Shown here piece after piece: positions 17,610 to 24,904 of a DNA stretch of 46,764 nt. The translations under genes were made by a program, and so were the position numbers. The notes below the pieces were generated by a model. The model had not been told where the DNA came from. It ran no database searches and was given only the letters and a program-made list of their open reading frames with translations. Each line of letters begins with the position of its first letter. Within the stretch, counting starts at the first letter, position 1. The stretch lies in contig DGQK01000028.1 of the NCBI GenBank assembly GCA_002390745.1, forward strand, positions 1 through 46,764, in the 5' to 3' direction. Source of the DNA: Bacteroidetes bacterium UBA4416 (GTDB taxonomy: Bacteria; Bacteroidota; Bacteroidia; B-17B0; Aurantibacillaceae).

Positions 17610-18284
17610 TTACATTAAGAGGCGTCTTGAATAGGTAAATGCGATCAGTTCAGCGGCGTTTTTGACATTGGCTTTTACAAACAGATGTTTTCGGTGGGTT
17701 TCAATCGTTTTTTCGGATACTTCAAACTGCTGGGCGATCTCTTTGGTTGAAAAGCCTTTGGCTATTTTCTCGAGGATCTGTTTTTCGGCCCTGGTAAACG
17801 GCTCTTCAATACCTTTGAGGAACTCATCGCTGTTTTTCAGGAAATTCCTGGCGTTTTTGGATTTGAGCTCGATCTCCGGGCAGATGTAGCGCTTGCCGGC
17901 AGCCACCTGTTCGATGGCGTTGATCAGTTCGGAGCAGCCCGATTTTTTAGAAACAAAGCCCATTGCCCCTTTGCCGAAGATAGCATTCACACTGTCGATG
18001 TTGTCGTACATGGAGTGAGCAATGATTCTGACGTCCGGATACTTCCGTGTAATCCTTTCACAGATCTCATAGCCATTGAGCGCCCAGGGTTGTTTTACGG
18101 TGTATAACTGCAGGTCCAGGATGAAAATGGAGATCCGGTGTGTAGAGATAAACTCATCCATAAGGGTAAGGTCAAAGTCATCCTCTACAATTTCGATTTC
18201 CGGTTGTTTTGATAAGAGGTAGTTTATGCCTTCTTTAACGGACTTGTGGTCCTCAATGTAAGCAACTTTTAGTTTTTCATGCAT
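17610..18284 (-). CDS. LuxR/NarL-type response regulator
   Basis: A 224-residue DNA-binding regulator. The receiver domain (1-125) has the acidic pocket E11/D12, the phospho-acceptor D57 in FILDLQL and the conserved lysine in VSKKS. The LuxR-type helix-turn-helix is at ~162-220 (TRAEKQILEKIAKGFSTKEI, then SEKTIETHRKHLF). It is the first gene of an operon with the PAS kinase. Its own promoter carries the palindrome CTAAATATTTAG next to the -7 box, which also precedes both T9SS cargo genes; autoregulation and control of those genes is a testable inference. Confidence 0.93.
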   Translation of the reverse strand: MHEKLKVAYIEDHKSVKEGINYLLSKQPEIEIVEDDFDLTLMDEFISTHRISIFILDLQLYTVKQPWALNGYEICERITRKYPDVRIIAHSMYDNIDSVNAIFGKGAMGFVSKKSGCSELINAIEQVAAGKRYICPEIELKSKNARNFLKNSDEFLKGIEEPFTRAEKQILEKIAKGFSTKEIAQQFEVSEKTIETHRKHLFVKANVKNAAELIAFTYSRRLLM

Positions 18285-18330
18285 AAGAGAAAAATAGCAA
18301 ATTGGGTTCCTGAATTGGTTCAGAGGGATA

Positions 18331-18350
18331 CAAAGCTACTAAATATTTAG
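18331..18350 (-). promoter_or_regulatory. Promoter -7 box with palindrome, two-component operon
   Basis: On the minus strand TAGCTTTG (18331-18338) fits TAnnTTTG and is abutted upstream by the perfect 12-bp palindrome CTAAATATTTAG (18339-18350). It lies 46 bases before the start codon of the LuxR-type regulator. The arrangement is the same as at 5545-5566 and 7788-7809. Confidence 0.7.
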
Positions 18351-18430
18351 AATCAGGGTATAAGGGTTTTACCTTATAAATTTTCCTGTTACTTTTACGC
18401 AATTTTCAATTACCTTTCGGCGAATATTCT

Positions 18431-18901
18431 ATGAAGCATGTTATTCCAGGGGTGAGAAAACAACAACATATTTTATTGGCCGAAGATGATGAGGATGATA
18501 TTCTGTTATTTCGGGAGGCCATTCAGTCACTTTCCCTTCCTTACGAACTGGTTGTCGTAACAAATGGGGAGCATGCGGTCAATCACTTTTCGGTGAGTAA
18601 AATTTTACCCGATTTTGTATTCCTGGATATTAACATGCCTAAGCTAAACGGGATCGAAGCGCTGAAAGCCATAAAAAAAATGCACCCCTCTAATGACATC
18701 CATGTGGTGATGCTCTCTACCTCCATGTCGGAGCCCATGGTAGAGCAAAGCTATCGCTACGGCGCCAGCATCTACATCCAGAAACCTACTAATTTCAATG
18801 AACTTAAAGAGTACCTTTGGTATTGCCTTAGCCGGTTAAAGCATACAGCCATACAGCCAGGCTTTATCCTCAACAACCATTCGGGGACATTGTCTAAATA
18901 A
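18431..18901 (+). CDS. Stand-alone receiver protein (CheY/Rcp1-like)
   Basis: A 156-residue single-domain response regulator with no output domain. The acidic pocket is LLAEDDEDD, the phospho-acceptor D66 lies in FVFLDINMP, the switch residues in MLSTSMS, and K118 in YIQKPT. Such proteins act by protein contact, often in phosphorelays. It is divergent from the LuxR-type operon. Its last 8 bases overlap the 3' end of the convergent NlpC/P60 gene. Confidence 0.92.
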   Translation: MKHVIPGVRKQQHILLAEDDEDDILLFREAIQSLSLPYELVVVTNGEHAVNHFSVSKILPDFVFLDINMPKLNGIEALKAIKKMHPSNDIHVVMLSTSMSEPMVEQSYRYGASIYIQKPTNFNELKEYLWYCLSRLKHTAIQPGFILNNHSGTLSK

Positions 18902-19397
18902 CCCGGCACACCCGCACGATCTTGATGAAGCGTTTCTGATAATTGGGTGATGCTTTGAAATCAGAAATCTTAACACCCGGAGTCCGCTTGTCGGATGAGC
19001 TGTGGATGAAGCTTGGATCTTTGCCTCCTGCGATAACAATGCCGACGTGTCCGGGCTTTCGAACGGAAGCATTGGTTCCTGTAAACACGATCACATCACC
19101 TGTTTTGCATGAATCCATGGGAATCACCTGGCCGAATTTGCTATACTCTGACGAAGAGCGGGGGACAGGCACTTTGAAATGGCTGAACACATAGTATACA
19201 AAGCCCGAGCAATCGAAACCCGTTTGGGGGCTGCAGTTCGCATACCTGTAGTTTGTTCCCAGCTGGGCTTTGCAAAAATCAACCAGGCTGTCTTTGTTGA
19301 CAGTCACTTCTTTGGTTTCCTCAGCCTTGTTCCGGCTGGTGAAGGCGGCACACAAAACCAGCAAAAAGAGCAGTGTTGTTTTAACAAAAGAACTCAT
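18894..19397 (-). CDS. Secreted NlpC/P60 family cysteine peptidase
   Basis: A 167-residue exported peptidoglycan hydrolase candidate, cleaving D-Glu-gamma-diamino acid peptide bonds as in this family. An N-terminal signal (1-20) is followed by one NlpC/P60 domain with catalytic C63 in FDCSGFVYY, H117 in KPGHVGIVI and a polar third residue probably H132 in FIHSSS. The signal holds a Cys (LVLC) but the preceding residue makes a lipoprotein uncertain. No SH3 domain is attached, so target recognition is not evident. The gene overlaps the receiver gene tail to tail by 8 bases. Confidence 0.9.
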   Translation of the reverse strand: MSSFVKTTLLFLLVLCAAFTSRNKAEETKEVTVNKDSLVDFCKAQLGTNYRYANCSPQTGFDCSGFVYYVFSHFKVPVPRSSSEYSKFGQVIPMDSCKTGDVIVFTGTNASVRKPGHVGIVIAGGKDPSFIHSSSDKRTPGVKISDFKASPNYQKRFIKIVRVCRVI

Positions 19398-19485
19398 TCT
19401 TTAAAATTACGCATAATCTGCCATAGGTTGGAGGAGTGGGGATGATCTGGCATGAAATTATCTTAAAATACTATAAAATTTTAAC

Positions 19486-19511
19486 ATAAGATCTTATCAG
19501 ACCTATCTTTG
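19486..19511 (+). promoter_or_regulatory. Promoter of stand-alone receiver gene, with palindrome
   Basis: TATCTTTG (19504-19511) exactly fits TAnnTTTG, 28 bases before the start codon at 19540. The perfect palindrome ATAAGATCTTAT (19486-19497) ends six bases upstream of it. Its sequence differs from the CTAAAT/ATTTAG palindrome of the three minus-strand promoters. Confidence 0.55.
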
Positions 19512-19539
19512 TCTCTGCCACTACAAAAAACTGTTCCTT

Positions 19540-19938
19540 ATGACTGAGCCACTTACCTGCCTTCTGATCGATGATGACCATGATGATAGCGAAATATTTC
19601 AGCTGGCAATCGAAAGAACCAAAATTCCTGTTGATTGTATCGTAGCCAACAGCGCTATACAGGCGCTTAAGCTCCTGAAGGACGATGAAGAGCTTATTCC
19701 CGACTTTATTTTTGTGGATTTGAATATGCCTCTCATGAATGGACGGGAGTGCATCATCGAGCTCAAAAAAATCGGTAAATTACGTGATTCCACGGTCATT
19801 GTATATTCCACCTCTTCCAGCAAACAGGAAATGAAGGAAATGCTCGAGCTTGGAGCTGCCCACTTTATTACGAAGCCGTCCGATATCTCCTTACTGCAAC
19901 AGGCATTGATAGATTGCCTGCAACATAAAGAAGCATAG
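19540..19938 (+). CDS. Stand-alone receiver protein (CheY/Rcp1-like)
   Basis: A 132-residue single-domain response regulator. The acidic pocket is LLIDDDHDD, the phospho-acceptor D60 is in FIFVDLNMP, the Ser/Thr switch in VYSTSSS and the lysine K112 in FITKPS. No output domain is present. It is monocistronic under its own promoter. It resembles the receivers at 21967 and 34221 (shared YSTSS and DDD-x-DD), so these are probably paralogs with different kinase partners. Confidence 0.92.
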   Translation: MTEPLTCLLIDDDHDDSEIFQLAIERTKIPVDCIVANSAIQALKLLKDDEELIPDFIFVDLNMPLMNGRECIIELKKIGKLRDSTVIVYSTSSSKQEMKEMLELGAAHFITKPSDISLLQQALIDCLQHKEA

Positions 19939-20128
19939 GGCTTAAGCCGCCGGAAGCATAGGGGCTATTTTTCAGACGTATGGTAAAAAGGTGCAGGAGA
20001 TTGCATGGGAAATCACTGTAAGAAGAAAACACATTATTCCTTGTTCTTTACGTTGGAATACGCGTGCTATCGTATTTCAAAGAAATACATTCCTTGTTAT
20101 GATCTTTGTCAGCGTAGTGTTCAGCTCT

Positions 20129-20638
20129 CTACTTCATCTTTTTCACGGTTTCGCAGGTTTGATTCAGTAAGGTTCTGTGCATTTCCAGAGTGGAAAGCAG
20201 CTTTCCAGACCAGTCTTTCAGATCACTGTCGTCCGTATGCTTATACAGCTTTTTAATTTTGCACCTTCCCCCTTTGTTTACTTTAACGGAGCCTTTGAGG
20301 TAAGCTTTATCGAACTCTTTTCCCTGCTTTTTTTCGAACCAGGCTAAGATCTTCATCTCTTTTTCAGACATGGAAGCAGGCAGGGTGATGCTTTTTTTCG
20401 ATGCCAGGGCTTCTACCTGTTCTTTTACTTTTTTATAGTCTTCTGCCAGGCGAAGCGCTGCTGCTTTGGTTTCCATTGCCCACGCATGGGTTGGGGCGAG
20501 CTCGCCTATCTTCACGGCAAGCGTGCTGATCTCATAGGTTTTGATAAGTGTCCTGGTCTCTTTTTTGGTGAGGCTGCTTTGCGCAGCAGCAGTTATGGTC
20601 AGTAGCATGGCAAGTATGCCGGCAATTAATTTCTTCAT
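20129..20638 (-). CDS. Exported DUF4142 family protein
   Basis: A 169-residue protein with a signal peptide (1-19, ending TITAAAQ) and a helical DUF4142 domain, a ferritin-like four-helix fold found in many exported bacterial proteins. Visible features are the conserved H51 in a THAWAMETKAAALRLAEDY helix and a C-terminal helix with EMHRTLLNQTCE. The middle is rich in lysine. The molecular role is unknown; members often sit near stress genes, which fits the DUF2383 neighbour. The 190 bases between its stop and the preceding receiver gene hold no clear gene. Confidence 0.8.
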   Translation of the reverse strand: MKKLIAGILAMLLTITAAAQSSLTKKETRTLIKTYEISTLAVKIGELAPTHAWAMETKAAALRLAEDYKKVKEQVEALASKKSITLPASMSEKEMKILAWFEKKQGKEFDKAYLKGSVKVNKGGRCKIKKLYKHTDDSDLKDWSGKLLSTLEMHRTLLNQTCETVKKMK

Positions 20639-20685
20639 AAGCTAGTCTTGATAGTAAATCATAATATGCTTTTCATTTGACTTCA

Positions 20686-20718
20686 GGGAGCCTCAGTCAG
20701 TAATGAATAGAGGCTCCC
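20686..20718. other. Perfect 9-bp hairpin upstream of DUF4142 gene
   Basis: GGGAGCCTC (20686-20694) and GAGGCTCCC (20710-20718) are perfect inverted arms around a 15-nt loop, 48 bases before the DUF4142 start. There is no T-run on the minus strand, so it could be a 5' leader structure or operator. Confidence 0.45.
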
Positions 20719-20737
20719 GAAATCATCTTTAAAAAAC

Positions 20738-20768
20738 ATAAAAAGCAACCTGCACAGTTGCTTTTTAT
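20738..20768 (-). terminator. Terminator of DUF2383 gene
   Basis: ATAAAAAGCAAC and GTTGCTTTTTAT form a perfect 12-bp stem around a 7-nt loop, 20 bases past the stop of the DUF2383 gene. The T-run is part of the stem, so it could work on both strands. Confidence 0.85.
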
Positions 20769-20788
20769 GAATTCCATGCTCAGGTCAA

Positions 20789-21232
20789 TTACGCAGCATC
20801 GCGCATTGATTTGATCTGGTCATGGGATTTAAGGATTTCTGCATTTTGCCTGGTGATCACGCTTAATGCATCCGCAGGCAATTCTCCCGATTTTTCCAGG
20901 ACACTTTTGTATTCGTTTTTGGCAGCGTCTTCTCCAAACTCGCATGAGGAGAGAATGGCCTTACGGTCGGCGCTCGTAACGGCCGCTTTAATATCCATCC
21001 ATAAGCGGAAGAGCTTGCCGCTGTTTTTGGTTTCATCATGATCCGGCTCTTCGGAATCCGGAACGAATTTTCTCAACTCGGAAGAGAAGCCGCGGCTTTG
21101 CTCGCTGAATTGGTTGAACAGGGATTTTAATTCTGAATCCTTTGTTTCTTCAGCAGCTTTCTTATAGCCTTCCGAGCGGTCGTTGTTGATGATGATCAAT
21201 GAGTTTATCGCATCAATTTTCTGAGTTTCCAT
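20789..21232 (-). CDS. DUF2383 (PA2169-type) four-helix-bundle protein
   Basis: A 147-residue soluble protein predicted to be four long helices, matching the PA2169-type DUF2383 family of ferritin-like proteins. It starts with I-D-A-I-N-S-L-I-I-I-N-N-D, and has conserved Y18-x-x-A and F35-x-Q-x-S positions. Acidic residues that could bind metal (E22, E23) are present, but metal binding is not shown for the family. No signal peptide. Its role is presumably in general stress, supported by the next gene, a general-stress-protein-26 homolog. It has its own terminator. Confidence 0.82.
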   Translation of the reverse strand: METQKIDAINSLIIINNDRSEGYKKAAEETKDSELKSLFNQFSEQSRGFSSELRKFVPDSEEPDHDETKNSGKLFRLWMDIKAAVTSADRKAILSSCEFGEDAAKNEYKSVLEKSGELPADALSVITRQNAEILKSHDQIKSMRDAA

Positions 21233-21380
21233 AATAGTCGTTTTTTAGTGTTAGTGATTTTAATTCATTCCTGAATTTTCAATTGTCGTACCATTCAGTA
21301 AACGTTCCTGCCTGGAGCGATAAGAGGATTTTAAAGGGACATTTTGTTTCCCTGCGTTGACTTATTTCCCCATCCGGTAA

Positions 21381-21427
21381 TGCATGCATGCAATCATCCA
21401 GGCATCTGGCGTGCATGTATACATGCA
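21381..21427. promoter_or_regulatory. Two perfect palindromes before stress protein gene
   Basis: TGCATGCATGCA (21381-21392) and TGCATGTATACATGCA (21412-21427) are both perfect palindromes sharing TGCATG ends, centred about 33 bases apart. The second lies 21 bases before the start codon at 21449. They look like paired operator sites for a dimeric regulator. Confidence 0.5.
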
Positions 21428-21448
21428 AAACAATAAAATAACATACTG

Positions 21449-21952
21449 ATGGGAAATACAGAAAACCTCCGGAGCGTAGAAGCAGTCGGTAAACTCAGAG
21501 AGCTGATTGAAAAAGCCAATACATGCCTTTTTACCACCAGGCTTACCACTGTTCCGTTATCATCAAGGCCTATGAGTACACTCAGGGTCGACGAGAACGG
21601 TATTATTTGGTTTTTCAGCAAAGTGGATTCAGATAAAAATATGCACATCAGGCAGGACGATCGGGTGCAGTTGTTTTACGCACACCCTTCTTCTTCCGAA
21701 TACTTAAGCCTTTATGGCCGTGCGGAGGTACTGACCGACCGCCGCGTGATCGATGATCTGTGGAATCCGCTGGCAAAGGTATGGTTCGACGGCAAAGACG
21801 ATCCATCGCTCACGGTATTAAAAGTAACGCCTGAAGACGGTCATTACTGGGACACCAAAAGCAATAAGATGGTGCAAGTGCTGAAGCTGGCTATCGGAGC
21901 CATCATCGGTAAACCCCTGGACGATGGCCTTGAAGGAACTATCAGGATCTGA
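21449..21952 (+). CDS. Pyridoxamine 5'-phosphate oxidase-like general stress protein
   Basis: A 167-residue protein of the general-stress-protein-26 branch of the PNPOx-like flavin-binding split-barrel family. Markers are TCLFTTR, RPMSTLRVDENGIIWFFS near 40-57, and Y-A-H-P-S-S-S-E-Y-L-S-L-Y-G-R-A-E-V. Family members bind FMN, FAD or F420; the true substrate of this branch is not settled, and it is not expected to be the vitamin B6 enzyme. It is preceded by two palindromes and ends 14 bases from the convergent receiver gene. Confidence 0.88.
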   Translation: MGNTENLRSVEAVGKLRELIEKANTCLFTTRLTTVPLSSRPMSTLRVDENGIIWFFSKVDSDKNMHIRQDDRVQLFYAHPSSSEYLSLYGRAEVLTDRRVIDDLWNPLAKVWFDGKDDPSLTVLKVTPEDGHYWDTKSNKMVQVLKLAIGAIIGKPLDDGLEGTIRI

Positions 21953-21966
21953 AAATTCCGTAACGA

Positions 21967-22422
21967 TCAGGTAGCAGGAGTGAGACTGAGCCGGAATCTG
22001 AGCAGAAGGCTGGTGTCAAACCAGAGTTTTTTGATTCCGGAAGCGATTTTCTTAATCTCGTTATAGCAATTTGGTTTCACTACATAGGCATTGCAGCCTA
22101 ATTGATAAGCTTCCAGGATATCCTGCTGCGCACTGCTGGTGCTGTATACAATAACCGCAATATGCGCCAGTTCAGGGTGGTGTTTTATTTTGTTGAGGAT
22201 AAACTTGCCATTTTGTTTTGGCATGTTGAGATCAAGCAGAACAAGCGAGGCGCTTTTTCCGTCGTCCGACAGCAGGTAATCCAACATGGAAGAGCCATCG
22301 GTAAACGTTTTAATGGGCGACTTAAAACCAACTTCGCGGAAGGCAGATTCCATCAGCTCCAGATCGTCGGTATCATCGTCGGCCATAAGTAAACGAGTGT
22401 TGTTTATAGTTCCCTGATTCAT
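21967..22422 (-). CDS. Stand-alone receiver protein (CheY/Rcp1-like)
   Basis: A 151-residue single-domain response regulator. The acidic pocket is LLMADDDTDD, the phospho-acceptor D64 is in LVLLDLNMP, the switch in VYSTSSA, and K117 in VVKPN. No output domain. Its upstream region on the minus strand carries CTAAACTTAG followed by TACCTTTA, a weaker form of the palindrome plus -7 box seen before the LuxR-type operon. It is convergent with the stress protein gene. Confidence 0.92.
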   Translation of the reverse strand: MNQGTINNTRLLMADDDTDDLELMESAFREVGFKSPIKTFTDGSSMLDYLLSDDGKSASLVLLDLNMPKQNGKFILNKIKHHPELAHIAVIVYSTSSAQQDILEAYQLGCNAYVVKPNCYNEIKKIASGIKKLWFDTSLLLRFRLSLTPAT

Positions 22423-22579
22423 GTAGTGGTGGTTAATAGGGTTAACAACGTTGCTTTGTTCAGTTACTTAAAGGTAATCTAAGTTTAGCCTGATGTCAAG
22501 TAAAAAGGACAAAAATAATAGTTATCCTATTGTTAAGTGTGTCGCTACAAGTGTGCTTCCGGAAACCCTGATAATACTG

Positions 22580-24904
22580 CTAAAACGGATAACCGATGGC
22601 AATATTGAGCACGAGGTTTTGTTTTCTCCAATTGCCATCTCCGAATTGAATTTTGTTGTGCACCCAGCGCTCACTTTCAGGCAGGGATGGCTTTCTCAGA
22701 GGCATGCCTACATCGAAGCGGATGACGAAGAAAGAAATGTCGGCCCTTAAGCCGAAGCCTGTGCCTACTGCAAATTCTTTATAATAGCGGTTCGGGTTGA
22801 ATTCGCCGTTGGGAACCAAAGCATTTTTTCGGGTAAGCCACACATTGCCTGCATCCAGGAAGAGCGCTCCTTTTAAGACACTCACAATGGTGAAGCGGTA
22901 CTCGATGTTAGCTTCGAGCTTGATGTCGCCGGCCTGGTCGAGGTAGCCTTTGTTGGCAAGGCTATCCGGGATCACGTAAGAGCCGGGTCCAATGGTACGT
23001 GGCAGAAAGGCACGGATGCTGTTGGAGCCGCCGCTGAAAAACTGCTTGATGTAAGGCATGCTGTTGGAGTTGCCGTAAGGCACGCCCACCCCGGCAAGCA
23101 AGCGCGTGGCGATCCGGTTATCCTTGTTGATGTTGAGGTAATAGCGTGCATCGATCGACAGCTTGGCATATTGCGAGTACCTGTAACCAAAGAGGAGAAA
23201 GGGATCAGCATCGCTTGGCTTTCTGCCTTCGATGAGCGACTGCACCGTGCTGAGGGTATTGCCCGACACATCGAAGATGCAGTTGAAATAATACTGGTTG
23301 CGTGTTTCCGTTCCTACCAGGGAGTTATAGGTAAAGCCGTACTTGCCGCCAATGGTGAATTGCTCCTCGAAACTTTTTCGCAGGAAAGGATTATCGATCA
23401 GCAGCGTTTCGAAAGCACTGGTGGTTCCGAGCAGCCGGGCGAAGTTTACAGAGAGAGGCGTGACTTCCCATTCCTTTTGTGCCGACTCTTTCCATACATA
23501 GCCAAAGGAGGTGTTGAAGGCTGCCATCCGGAAATACAGCACACGGTTCAGCAGGCGGAAACCAAGGTCAACCTTGGTTTTCGGAACATAAATGCTCGAC
23601 ACGTTTCGGATAGTGAAAGGGGCCACGAATTTCGGAAAATACAATTGAGTGTTGGCACCGAACTCATAAGAGTTGAAGCCCGATTGCAGCTTGCTGAACT
23701 GCGTTTCGAAGTTGCCGTTGAGATTGAACAGCCAAAGCTCGGCACCCCTGAACAGGTTTCGGTTCTTAAAGCTCAGCGTGGCAGCCGGCCCGGTGTAGTT
23801 GTTCGACTTCGTTACCGTTTCCAGTTCTACCTGGATGGATTTCTTCGGCATCTGCGTCAGGTTGATGAACGCATCCATGTAGCCGGTACCATCGATGATG
23901 GTGTCTGTAAATTTGATGTTTGCATTCCGGAATACGCCCATGCCCATGAGCCGGTTGATGGTCAGGCTGTATTTTTTGCGGCTATAGTAATCGCCCTTTT
24001 TGATGAAGATGGAACGCAGGACCACTTCGGGACGGAAAGCACTGTCCTTATTGAAGTAATAATACCCATCGATCATCAGGGTGTCATTCCTTACCGTGAC
24101 GGTATCCTGGCTGCGCCTGTAGCCGGGGTTGACATACACATTCCTGATATTGTATGGAATGTAAGCTTTCGGTGGAAGATCCTTTTTTACGGTCAGCCGG
24201 ATATCGACGGTTTTTGAACCGACGGTGCTGTCGGCTTTGAACAGGAGATAGTCCTGGTTGAAATAGTAAAAGCCGTTGTTCTTCAGGTGATAGTCGATGC
24301 GCACGCGCTCCGCTTTCAGCAGGTCGAGGCTGTATTGCATGCCCGGTTTGATCAGGGATTCTTTTTCCGATGCCCGGATCATGCGGCCGATGAGCCCGCT
24401 GTCTTTCGGAAAGCTCATGCTGTTGATCATGTAGGGCATGGTGACTTTGGCAGTGTACTCCACGCTGGTCTTGCGTTTTTTGGTGGTGACGTTATAGCTG
24501 ACACTTGCATCGAAATAACCCATGGTGTTGAGGTTGTTGACCATGATGTCTGCCACATTATCCGGGTTCAGCTGGCTTTCCAGCACCGGCTTTTCGGCAT
24601 ATTTCCGGCGCACCATGCTTTTGAATTTCTTCTTCGGTGCCTCGCCTGTGTAGTAATTGTAAAGGCTGAGCCTGATGCGCATTCCCAGGAGCTTCTCATT
24701 GGGCTTCGGCCGCGGTATCTTCATGAGCTCCGACCGGATCTCTCCCTTATTCACCTTGTCCTTTGATTCAACCTTTACGTTTGCGCCAATGTACAGGTTC
24801 TCGCCTTCCGGCAGCCGCTTGATGTTATTGCAGGCGCTGAGAACCAGCAGCAGGCAGCTCAATGCCAGGCAGAATGTTGCAGGGTATGTTGTATTGCGCC
24901 TCAT
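22580..24904 (-). CDS. tamL: TamA-like outer-membrane lipoprotein TamL (BamA/Omp85 family)
   Basis: A 774-residue Omp85-family protein. The signal peptide ends in a lipobox LLVLSAC with lipidated C25, unlike classical TamA, which is the mark of the Bacteroidota TamL type. POTRA-like domains occupy about 30-370 and a 16-strand beta-barrel domain the rest, ending in the aromatic ...IAIGYPF. The barrel contains GGSNSIRAF and a later FDVGMPLRKP, matching the conserved BamA/TamA barrel and loop motifs. It acts with TamB in outer-membrane lipid or protein homeostasis. Its start overlaps the tamB stop in an ATGA, so the two are translationally coupled. Confidence 0.9.
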   Translation of the reverse strand: MRRNTTYPATFCLALSCLLLVLSACNNIKRLPEGENLYIGANVKVESKDKVNKGEIRSELMKIPRPKPNEKLLGMRIRLSLYNYYTGEAPKKKFKSMVRRKYAEKPVLESQLNPDNVADIMVNNLNTMGYFDASVSYNVTTKKRKTSVEYTAKVTMPYMINSMSFPKDSGLIGRMIRASEKESLIKPGMQYSLDLLKAERVRIDYHLKNNGFYYFNQDYLLFKADSTVGSKTVDIRLTVKKDLPPKAYIPYNIRNVYVNPGYRRSQDTVTVRNDTLMIDGYYYFNKDSAFRPEVVLRSIFIKKGDYYSRKKYSLTINRLMGMGVFRNANIKFTDTIIDGTGYMDAFINLTQMPKKSIQVELETVTKSNNYTGPAATLSFKNRNLFRGAELWLFNLNGNFETQFSKLQSGFNSYEFGANTQLYFPKFVAPFTIRNVSSIYVPKTKVDLGFRLLNRVLYFRMAAFNTSFGYVWKESAQKEWEVTPLSVNFARLLGTTSAFETLLIDNPFLRKSFEEQFTIGGKYGFTYNSLVGTETRNQYYFNCIFDVSGNTLSTVQSLIEGRKPSDADPFLLFGYRYSQYAKLSIDARYYLNINKDNRIATRLLAGVGVPYGNSNSMPYIKQFFSGGSNSIRAFLPRTIGPGSYVIPDSLANKGYLDQAGDIKLEANIEYRFTIVSVLKGALFLDAGNVWLTRKNALVPNGEFNPNRYYKEFAVGTGFGLRADISFFVIRFDVGMPLRKPSLPESERWVHNKIQFGDGNWRKQNLVLNIAIGYPF

